Notes under the pieces: model-generated
What the model was told of the DNA's origin: nothing
Seen by the model: only the letters and a program-made list of their open reading frames with translations
Database searches by the model: none
Source: an uncultured Treponema sp.
Lineage (GTDB): Bacteria; Spirochaetota; Spirochaetia; Treponematales; Treponemataceae
Length of the DNA: 64,000 nt
Assembly (NCBI GenBank): GCA_947177175.1
Contig: CAMWTK010000005.1
Location: 1-64,000 of the forward strand
Direction: 5' to 3'
Made by a program: the position numbers and the translations under genes
Part shown: piece after piece, positions 18,271 through 25,007 of the stretch
How the letters are laid out: every line of letters starts with the position of its first letter
Position numbering within the stretch: the stretch's first letter is position 1

Positions 18271-19702
18271 ACTCTTTGCCGTTCCAGCAATAGGTGCAGA
18301 GTTTGCAGTGGTCAAGCCCCGTCGAATCAAGCATGTCGTCAAGGCGGTGAAAGCGGAGCGTGGTAAAATGCAGCTGCTTGCGGATTTCCTCCTGCATCCG
18401 GGCGTATTCCGGCGTGTCCGGGTCGCAGTATTTTGCCAACGTCTCGTCGCTCGGATGTTCCCCCTCAAACTGCTTGACGACGCGACGCGCAATCAAGTCC
18501 ATTTCGCTTTTTGAGCGACTGAAATTCAGGTATTTACACCCGAACATGATGGGCGGACAGGCGGGGCGCACGTGCACTTCTTTTGCGCCGGACTGATACA
18601 GAAAGTCGGTCGTCTCGCGCAGCTGCGTACCGCGCACGATAGAATCGTCAATCAGCAGAATGCTCTTGTCCTTGATGAGCTTTGGCACGGGAATCAGCTT
18701 CATGTGCGCAATGAGGTTGCGCTGCTCCTGATTGGTCGGCATGAACGACCGCGGCCAGGTGGGCGTATATTTGATGAACGGACGCGTAAACGGAATGCCC
18801 GCCTCATTCGCGTAGCCGATTGCGTGTGCCGTGCCGCTGTCGGGAACGCCCGCCGCGCAGTCAGGGTGGATATTGTCGTCGTGATCGCGCCGCGCAAGAT
18901 ATTTTCCGCAATGATAGCGCATGGTCTCCACGTTCACGCCTTCGTAACACGCCGTCGGATAGCCGTAGTAAATCCACAGGAACGTGCAGATTTTCATCGC
19001 TTCTTGCGGCTGTTGCAGCACTTCGTAACGGTCGCTCGTCAGGTATACGATTTCGGCCGGTCCCAGCTCGTGCTCGTCCGTGTAGCCGAGGTTATGGTAG
19101 GCAAAATTCTCGAACGAAATGCAGTGCGCCAAAATCGAGCCTTTCACGTCTTTTTTGATGCCGATTTGCAGCGGCGTGCGCCCCAGTTTGTCGCGTGCGC
19201 CATAAATGCCTTCGGGCGTACAGACAAGCATCGTCACCGAGCCTTGCACGTGTTCCTGCACGTAACGGATACCTTCCAAAATCGTCTTCTGAGTGTTGAT
19301 CATCGCAAGAATCAGCTCGGTCTGGTTGATTTCTCCGCCGCTCATCTCAAGGAACGCGCCGCCGTTGTCCATCAGCATCTTGACCAGCTCGTCCTTGTTC
19401 GCCACGATTCCGACGGTGGTCACGGCAAAGCGACCCAAATGCGACCGCGCAATCAGCGGCTGCGGTTCGTAATCGCTGATACAGCCGATTCCCGTATGCC
19501 CGCGCATTTCTTCGATGTCGTTCTCAAATTTGGTGCGGAACGGCGCATTCTGAATGTTGTGGATGGCGCGCTGAAACTTGTCGTCGTCGCGGTAAACCGC
19601 CAGGCCGCCGCGCCGCGTACCCAAATGCGAATGATAGTCCACGCCAAAAAACAAGTCCAACGAACAGTCGCCTTTGGAAGCGACTCCGAAAATTCCGCCC
19701 AT
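18269..19702 (-). CDS. PurF-like amidophosphoribosyltransferase with degraded glutaminase site
   Basis: This 477-aa protein has the two-domain PurF layout. The phosphoribosyltransferase half is well kept: PRPP loop ILLIDDSIVRGTQLRE and VPDSGTAHAIGYA. The N-terminal Ntn glutaminase half is folded alike, but its catalytic set is gone. The nucleophile Cys that should follow the start Met is Gly (MGGIFG), the Arg of the TRY motif is missing (GHTGIG), and the NG of the oxyanion region is replaced (TTVGIVAN). It may be ammonia-dependent or have another role. The start has CAGGAG 6 nt upstream and a TATACT box further up. Family membership is sure; activity is doubtful. Confidence 0.85.
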   Translation of the reverse strand: MGGIFGVASKGDCSLDLFFGVDYHSHLGTRRGGLAVYRDDDKFQRAIHNIQNAPFRTKFENDIEEMRGHTGIGCISDYEPQPLIARSHLGRFAVTTVGIVANKDELVKMLMDNGGAFLEMSGGEINQTELILAMINTQKTILEGIRYVQEHVQGSVTMLVCTPEGIYGARDKLGRTPLQIGIKKDVKGSILAHCISFENFAYHNLGYTDEHELGPAEIVYLTSDRYEVLQQPQEAMKICTFLWIYYGYPTACYEGVNVETMRYHCGKYLARRDHDDNIHPDCAAGVPDSGTAHAIGYANEAGIPFTRPFIKYTPTWPRSFMPTNQEQRNLIAHMKLIPVPKLIKDKSILLIDDSIVRGTQLRETTDFLYQSGAKEVHVRPACPPIMFGCKYLNFSRSKSEMDLIARRVVKQFEGEHPSDETLAKYCDPDTPEYARMQEEIRKQLHFTTLRFHRLDDMLDSTGLDHCKLCTYCWNGKE

Positions 19703-19777
19703 ACCGAACTCCTGCAAACGCACGTGCAGTATACCAAAAAACGCGCGTTTCGGCAATTCGCTCGGCCGCCTTTGCCG

Positions 19778-20392
19778 CTACGGTACTAGCAAGCCCCGCG
19801 CGACGGCGTTTTCGATGTTCTTCTGCACCCAGTCCCATGCGCCGGGAAGAAACTGCCGCACCGGCTCCATCCGCTTTTCGACCATGGCGCGCGTGATGTC
19901 CGACTGCTTCCATGAGTGACCGCCTGTGAGCGTATTGTGCAAGAACGGCTGAAGCCTGTCCATGCAGACGGCATACCGCGCGTCGGCGGTCTGCATATCG
20001 TCGAACTCTTCCCAAAGACTGCGGATTGCCGCGCCCTGCTCCGGCGGAAGCTGCGAAAAAAGCCGATCGGCGGCGATACGCTCGCGCGATTCTTTTTCGC
20101 CCTGCGCATTTTCGTCAAACGCGAACGTGTCGCCCGCGTATATTTCCACCAAATCATGGACGATGCACATCTGCACGGCGCGCGCAACATCCGGCTTTTG
20201 CAGCGCATGCTCCTCAAACAGCATCGCCATTGCCGCAATGTGCCACGAATGCTCCGCGTCGTTCTCCCGGCGGCTGCCGTCAACAAGGAGCGTCCGCCTG
20301 AGAACGCCCGTCATCTGGTCAATTTCCGCCGCAAATTGCAGCTGCCGGTCAAGCCGCTCATTCCCGGACGGCAAAAAATCTGCAATGCCCAT
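19778..20392 (-). CDS. HD-domain phosphohydrolase (YfbR/HDDC2-like)
   Basis: This 204-aa HD-domain metal hydrolase is of the type that includes 5'-deoxynucleotidase YfbR and human HDDC2. The metal ligands are visible as ENDAEHSWHIA (first His), IVHDLVEIYAGD (HD pair with the following E/D) and a later Asp in VCMDRLQPF. Removal of phosphate from deoxynucleoside monophosphates is the likely activity. The ATG has no ribosome site; a TACAAT box (20399-20404, minus strand) lies 6 nt upstream, so the mRNA is probably leaderless. The gene sits between the PurF-like and LysE genes on the same strand. Confidence 0.85.
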   Translation of the reverse strand: MGIADFLPSGNERLDRQLQFAAEIDQMTGVLRRTLLVDGSRRENDAEHSWHIAAMAMLFEEHALQKPDVARAVQMCIVHDLVEIYAGDTFAFDENAQGEKESRERIAADRLFSQLPPEQGAAIRSLWEEFDDMQTADARYAVCMDRLQPFLHNTLTGGHSWKQSDITRAMVEKRMEPVRQFLPGAWDWVQKNIENAVARGLLVP

Positions 20393-20420
20393 AGGTCGAT
20401 TGTACCGAAATGGCTAGAAA

Positions 20421-21080
20421 TCACCCGAAAACCGCGTGGATAATATTTTCGGGGAAGGCGGGGAATATGGAACGGGCAATGCAGACGCAGCCGAGCGTAA
20501 TCGTGATGATGCCGAACGCGACGTGCAGTTTGTGGTTCGTGTTGTCGGTGATGCGCGCGCGGAGAATGGTAATCGAGCCGCAGACAATCAGCCACCAAAT
20601 GACCGTACCCAAACCGAGCGAAACGACCAGTTCGGTCGCCTGCGCGATAGAAAGCATTTCGGCTTCTGCCACGCCAAAAAGCGTAAAGCCCATCAGATAG
20701 GCAAGCACTGCCGCCGGATTGAGCAGCCCAATACCGAGCGCCGTCAGAAAACAACTGATGATGCCCGTAGCGTTGGCGACTTTTTCGTTCACTTTTGCGC
20801 TGCGGAACATCGTGTAAAAACCGTAGCAGATGATGACAATGCCGCCAATGCACTGAATCGCCCGCATGTGGTCGTTCATAAAGTCGGCAATCAGATGAAT
20901 GCCGAACGCGCCCACGCTCGCGTAGAACATATCGGCAACGGTCGCGCCCAGTCCCGTAAAAAATCCCGTCAGAAAGCCGCGCTCCAGCGTTTTCTGAATG
21001 GTAATCGTTCCGCTCGCGCCGGCGGGAATGCCAAAAATGAGGCCGATGAGCAATCCTTTTACGATATAGTTCTCTAACAT
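20421..21080 (-). CDS. LysE/RhtB-type amino-acid exporter
   Basis: This integral membrane protein of 219 aa has about six hydrophobic segments. The early family motif is GIPAGASGTITIQKTLERG after the first helix, with a later LNPAAVLAYLMGF in the middle helix, both typical of LysE translocators. It would export an amino acid or a similar small molecule across the inner membrane; the substrate is unknown. A TACAAT -10 box (21090-21095, minus strand) is 9 nt before the ATG, with only a weak AGAAAG in between. The gene ends 28 nt before the HD-domain gene on the same strand. Confidence 0.85.
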   Translation of the reverse strand: MLENYIVKGLLIGLIFGIPAGASGTITIQKTLERGFLTGFFTGLGATVADMFYASVGAFGIHLIADFMNDHMRAIQCIGGIVIICYGFYTMFRSAKVNEKVANATGIISCFLTALGIGLLNPAAVLAYLMGFTLFGVAEAEMLSIAQATELVVSLGLGTVIWWLIVCGSITILRARITDNTNHKLHVAFGIITITLGCVCIARSIFPAFPENIIHAVFG

Positions 21081-21122
21081 AGTCTTTCTATTGTACGTAT
21101 CATCGTCGTCCGCGTCTATGCG

Positions 21123-22022
21123 TTACGCGCCCAATCCCAAAAATTTCTTCACTTCTTTGAGCCGCGCGTTTGCCGAACGAACGCCGTAATTATACGATTC
21201 GTCGATTTTTTCCGCCGAATTCTCAAACAGGCTGCACAGCACTTCCACCGGGTGGAACACCAACGCCTTTCCGCTGTCCTCAAGCGCCTTGAGCCGCGCT
21301 TCCTGCCGACAATAATTTTCGTAGCGGCTCATCAAGGCGCGGTACAAGTTGGGATATTTTTTCTTGTACATCGGCGAAAGCATGATGTCCCATTTCTTGA
21401 AGTCCGTCGGCCCGTCCCACGGCTCCTGCGTGGTAATGACGACCACTTTGTCGCAGCCCTGGTCAAACGCCCGCTCAAACGGCACGGAATCGGTCACGCA
21501 GCCGTCCGCGTAGAACATATCACCGATTTTTACGGGCGGAAACAGAATCGGCAGCGAACACGACGCGCATACGTGGTCGAGCAACAGCCGGTTGCGGCGG
21601 ATTTTCTGAATGAGCAACTTTTTTTCGGCAGAATCGTCCTGATCGCACCAGTACACCGTCCGCCCCGTATCGGCACACGTCGCGACGATCTCGCACCGCA
21701 CGTCCGACGAAAAGAATTTCTGGAAATGAAACGGATTCTTGCGGTCGAACGAATATTTGTAAATCATAAAGTGCATTTCTTTGAGAATGCCGTCACGCCA
21801 CAGCGCGCCGTTCTTGTGCGTCCGCTGCCGAATCGACTCCGGGGAAAGCACCTGTTTGAGCCGGCCTTTCTGCTCCGTCACATAATTCAACGCCGCATGC
21901 GCGCCCGCAGACACGCCGATGACATAATCAAAATGAAAGCGGTTTTCCAAAAAGACATCCAGAATGCCCGCCGTGAACAAGCCCTTGCGCGAGCCGCCTT
22001 CCAAAACAAGTCCATATTTCAC
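21123..22022 (-). CDS. Patatin-like phospholipase (YjjU-type)
   Basis: This 299-aa patatin-family serine lipase has the oxyanion loop EGGSRKG, nucleophile elbow GVSAG near residue 37, and the catalytic Asp in DGCVTDSVPF. It probably hydrolyses acyl chains from phospholipids at the inner membrane. The start is taken as GTG 22022: it overlaps the acyltransferase stop (GTGA) and has GGAG 8 nt upstream, whereas the alternative GTG at 22031 has no spacing for a ribosome site. It is the last gene of the FabZ, flavoprotein, acyltransferase, patatin series, which suggests lipid remodelling. Confidence 0.87.
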   Translation of the reverse strand: MKYGLVLEGGSRKGLFTAGILDVFLENRFHFDYVIGVSAGAHAALNYVTEQKGRLKQVLSPESIRQRTHKNGALWRDGILKEMHFMIYKYSFDRKNPFHFQKFFSSDVRCEIVATCADTGRTVYWCDQDDSAEKKLLIQKIRRNRLLLDHVCASCSLPILFPPVKIGDMFYADGCVTDSVPFERAFDQGCDKVVVITTQEPWDGPTDFKKWDIMLSPMYKKKYPNLYRALMSRYENYCRQEARLKALEDSGKALVFHPVEVLCSLFENSAEKIDESYNYGVRSANARLKEVKKFLGLGA

Positions 22023-22750
22023 TGCGCACACTCCGTTTCTGCCGCACCAAATTCGGGCGCGGGCGGCACCACGGCATATTCCGTTCCGGGCGCAGACAAA
22101 TCCGCAATGCCATGCCGCACCGCGCCTGCCTTGAGCAGTTTGACCCGCTCGCGCATTTGCGCCGACTGCCGCTCCAAATCCACGGAAGAAGGCACGCCTT
22201 TCGTCCGTCCAATATACTGCGGCACGTCCACCACATAATGAATGCGATGCCCGAACGTATAGATTCCGTCCAGACCGACGCAGACCACAGGAAATCCCGT
22301 ACTCCGCGCCAAAAACGCAAAGCCCGGCTTAAATTCGTTCAAATCCCCGTCCTCGCGGCACTTGCCTTCGGGGAAGATAATCACCGAGCGGCCTTTTTTC
22401 AGTTCTTTTTTGGCGAGCAACGCCCATTCCGTGTCCAGGTTAAAGCGGTCGCACGGGATGCCGTTCGCCGCGCGGCAAATCCAGTTGATGCCCGGCTTTT
22501 CGTACCAGTCTTTCGCAATGACGATTGCCGTTTTCCCGCGCAGCACCGACAGGATGAACGGCGGGTCAACAATCGTCGTGTGATTGGCAATCACAATGCA
22601 CGGCGTTCTGAGCCGGTTCGTCTGCACGTTCTTATCTACAAAATGCGCTTTGGGACGATACAGTACGTGCATATACAGCCACACCAGCACGATAGAGACT
22701 TTCCCGAACGCAACGAGCAGACCGTCAATCGCTCTCTTTATCAATCCCAT
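22019..22750 (-). CDS. 1-acyl-sn-glycerol-3-phosphate acyltransferase (PlsC-like)
   Basis: This membrane-associated acyltransferase has 243 aa. After an N-terminal hydrophobic helix come the catalytic HX4D motif in ANHTTIVDPP and the glycerol-phosphate motif FPEGKCREDG. It transfers an acyl chain to lysophosphatidic acid or a related acceptor. The frame is open further upstream, but the extra residues are the shadow of the flavoprotein gene; ATG 22750 lies inside the end of that gene and starts MGLIKRAIDG. It overlaps both neighbours, so it is part of a tight lipid operon. Confidence 0.87.
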   Translation of the reverse strand: MGLIKRAIDGLLVAFGKVSIVLVWLYMHVLYRPKAHFVDKNVQTNRLRTPCIVIANHTTIVDPPFILSVLRGKTAIVIAKDWYEKPGINWICRAANGIPCDRFNLDTEWALLAKKELKKGRSVIIFPEGKCREDGDLNEFKPGFAFLARSTGFPVVCVGLDGIYTFGHRIHYVVDVPQYIGRTKGVPSSVDLERQSAQMRERVKLLKAGAVRHGIADLSAPGTEYAVVPPAPEFGAAETECAQ

Positions 22751-23483
22751 GCAGCAGATACACTCCATTTGGCTTGCGCCACATCTTCTCATAAAACAGC
22801 TGATAGACCGAATCGGAGAACATCGGGCGCGCAAGGTACGCAATCGTCTTTTCGCTCACCGTGCCGGTCGCCGCGTACTCCTCGCCCGCTTTCTTGTAGT
22901 CCGCCTGCATCTTTGCCAGCCGCCGCCCGCCCGCGTGGTACACAATCGCATTCATCTGCGGTGTCGTGAGCGCAAGATAGCCGCCCTTTCCCAAAATCAT
23001 GTCCAGCTGGCTGAACACCGACGCATACACGACTTCTTTTTCAATCCAAGCACAGGACGAAATCAGCACGAACCGCTGCCCCGGATGCGGCTTGGTGAAT
23101 CCGTGCAGGGACGACCCGTCCGCAGGAATCGGCTTGCCGTAATACGGATTGACCATGCCGAGCAACCGGTCCATCATCACCTTGACCGTTCCCGGCAGCC
23201 CGAAAAAGAACAGCGGCGCGCACAGAATCACGATGTCCGCATCCTCAATTTTCTTGCGCACGGCAGGAATATCATCGTCCGTAATGACGCACGTCGCATC
23301 CTCACGCGCCCAGCACGTCAGGCAGCCGAGGCACGGCTTTATGTTCAGCGCGGAAATATGCACGGTCTCCGTCTCAAAATCGCCGTGCAAAGTCAGCCCG
23401 TCCAAAAACGCGCGCGCCAGCAACAGCGACCCGCTCCGCTCCTTTTTGGGACTTCCGTTCAGCAAAAGGATTTTTTCTGCCAT
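22725..23483 (-). CDS. Iron-sulfur flavoprotein / NAD(P)H oxidoreductase family
   Basis: This 252-aa flavodoxin-fold protein has an FMN phosphate loop (LLLNGSPKKERSGS) at the N-terminus, followed by a four-cysteine motif C-x2-C-x2-C-x7-C (residues about 51-65, CLGCLTC then C) that matches the 4Fe-4S site of archaeal-type iron-sulfur flavoproteins. It probably passes electrons singly or reduces an organic substrate. It starts one base inside the FabZ stop (TGATG) and its end overlaps the acyltransferase start. Placement within a lipid operon suggests a redox step on an acyl chain, but this is inference. Confidence 0.8.
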   Translation of the reverse strand: MAEKILLLNGSPKKERSGSLLLARAFLDGLTLHGDFETETVHISALNIKPCLGCLTCWAREDATCVITDDDIPAVRKKIEDADIVILCAPLFFFGLPGTVKVMMDRLLGMVNPYYGKPIPADGSSLHGFTKPHPGQRFVLISSCAWIEKEVVYASVFSQLDMILGKGGYLALTTPQMNAIVYHAGGRRLAKMQADYKKAGEEYAATGTVSEKTIAYLARPMFSDSVYQLFYEKMWRKPNGVYLLHGIDKESD

Positions 23484-23929
23484 CAGCGTTGTTCTACCGA
23501 TGCCTTGGGGATTGTCGTAAATGTCAGGCTTCCTTTCGCAAAAACCGCGTCGCCCACTTTCACCACCGCGTCAAACCCGACGAGCACGCCGCCGCCTTTC
23601 ATCTTTGTCACCGTAATCACCAGCTGATCGCCCGGAATCACCGGCTTGACAAACTTAAACCCGTCAATCTTGAGCAGCACATACAGATTATCGTTCAGCG
23701 CGTCCGCGTCTTTTTCAATCACGAGCGAACAAAGCTGCGCGCAACTCTCCACAATCAGAACGCCCGGCATAATCGGCGTACCGGGAAAATGCCCCATAAA
23801 ATACGGCTCGTTCACGCTCACGTTCTTAATGCCCGTCGCATGCTCGCCCGGTGTCAGCTCCAGCACCCGCTCAATCATCTGGAACGGCGGACGCTGCGCA
23901 ATCTTCTGACTGATTTCAAAAATATTCAT
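23483..23929 (-). CDS. fabZ: 3-hydroxyacyl-ACP dehydratase, FabZ-like
   Basis: This is a hot-dog fold dehydratase of 148 aa. The catalytic His and the following Glu helix are in FMGHFPGTPIMPGVLIVESC, the FabZ hallmark. It removes water from 3-hydroxyacyl-ACP in type II fatty-acid elongation. The ATG at 23929 has no ribosome site; a TATCAT box (23938-23943, minus strand) lies 8 nt upstream. It heads the operon with the flavoprotein, acyltransferase and patatin, and is separated from fabG and the ketosynthase by a repeat-rich gap. Confidence 0.92.
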   Translation of the reverse strand: MNIFEISQKIAQRPPFQMIERVLELTPGEHATGIKNVSVNEPYFMGHFPGTPIMPGVLIVESCAQLCSLVIEKDADALNDNLYVLLKIDGFKFVKPVIPGDQLVITVTKMKGGGVLVGFDAVVKVGDAVFAKGSLTFTTIPKASVEQR

Positions 23930-24237
23930 CAATATATATGATACAATGATTTTGCCGAATGTGCAACCAGTAACGCCCCGCAGGAATCACCATACCTCGA
24001 CGCAAGCATCGAGGTATGGTGTTCTCATAAGGTATCGCAGTCGGGTTTCATACCCTTTATTCCGACGCAAGCGTCGAGGTATGAAACCCTCCGCACGAAT
24101 CAGGGCGTCGCGGTCGCGACCCGCGCCCGCCGGGCTTTGCGCAGTTACGCTATCGCTCCATTCCTCCGCCCGCTTACGCGAGCTTCGGAACGCTCCGCGC
24201 TGCTCCAATCCCTAACGCATTGCCCCTCACTAAAAGC
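23930..24237. repeat. Repeat-rich intergenic gap between fabZ and fabG
   Basis: Two strong hairpins lie here. The first has 13-bp perfect arms (23988-24000 with 24009-24021, 8-nt loop CGCAAGCA). The second has 12-bp arms GGGTTTCATACC / GGTATGAAACCC (24043-24054, 24078-24089) with a nested stem GACGC-AA-GCGTC (24064-24075) in its loop. Both share the core GACGCAAGC[AG]TCGAGGTATG (first copy starting with C). A 23-bp string just after (24081-24103) recurs at 5363-5385. The rest (24104-24230) is GC-rich with no open gene. It looks like a dispersed intergenic element. Confidence 0.65.
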
Positions 24238-24261
24238 AAGCCCACACGCACGGGCTTTTTT
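24238..24261. terminator. Terminator after fabG
   Basis: AAGCCC (24238-24243) pairs with GGGCTT (24252-24257) around an 8-nt loop. On the minus strand the stem is followed by GCTTTT, directly at the fabG stop; the plus strand has a T6 run. Confidence 0.65.
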
Positions 24262-24991
24262 ACAACGACAGCCCGCCGTCCAACACAATCGTCTGCCCGG
24301 TCACGTAGGCAAACGCGTCCGACGCAAGCGCGCTCACCACGTTCGCCACGTCGTCCGCCGTGCCGAACCGACCGAGCGGCACGTTTTTGACATATTCGTC
24401 GCGCTTTTCCTGCGGAATCGCGTCAATCATTTCGGTCTGTATAAAACCGGGCGCGACCGCATTCACGCGGATTCCGTACCCGGCAAGTTCCTTAGCGAGC
24501 GTCTGCGTCAGCGAATTGACCGCGCCTTTGGTCGCGCTGTACACGCTCTGGCCGGGCAAGGCAAATTTGCTGCTGACCGAAGACATATTGATGATAACGC
24601 CGTGCTTCTGCTTGAACATCTTAAGCACCGCCGCCTGCGCGCAGTAGATATATCCCTTGATGTTCAGGTCAAGGCACTTGTCGAGCGTTTCGGGATTCAG
24701 CATGAGCAGGTACTCGTCGCGCACGATGCCCGCGTTGTTCACCAGCACGTCAATGCTGCCGTACTGCTTGTACACGTCGCGGAACATTTTTTTCACTTCG
24801 TCCAACTTGGAGACATCAGCCTTATACGCCATTGCCTCGCCGCCCGCCGCTTTGATTGCGTCCACCACGGCGGCAGCCTCTTCGTCCGAGCGGCTGCAAT
24901 TCACCACCACCGCAAATCCGTCCTTTGCCAGACGAACCGCGCAAGCCTTGCCGATTCCTTTTGACGAACCCGTCACTATCGCTACGTTCAT
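24260..24991 (-). CDS. fabG: 3-oxoacyl-ACP reductase (FabG-like SDR)
   Basis: This 243-aa short-chain dehydrogenase has the cofactor loop TGSSKGIGKA, NNAG, the Ser of INMSSVSS, and the catalytic YSATKGAVNSL (Y-x3-K). It reduces 3-oxoacyl-ACP with NADPH. ATG 24991 has AAGGA 8 nt upstream; longer in-frame sequence is inside the ketosynthase end. It starts 16 nt after the fused ketosynthase stop, so ACP, ketosynthase and FabG form one operon ending in a terminator at 24238-24261. Confidence 0.93.
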   Translation of the reverse strand: MNVAIVTGSSKGIGKACAVRLAKDGFAVVVNCSRSDEEAAAVVDAIKAAGGEAMAYKADVSKLDEVKKMFRDVYKQYGSIDVLVNNAGIVRDEYLLMLNPETLDKCLDLNIKGYIYCAQAAVLKMFKQKHGVIINMSSVSSKFALPGQSVYSATKGAVNSLTQTLAKELAGYGIRVNAVAPGFIQTEMIDAIPQEKRDEYVKNVPLGRFGTADDVANVVSALASDAFAYVTGQTIVLDGGLSL

Positions 24992-25007
24992 TCGCGTGTC
25001 CTTATTG

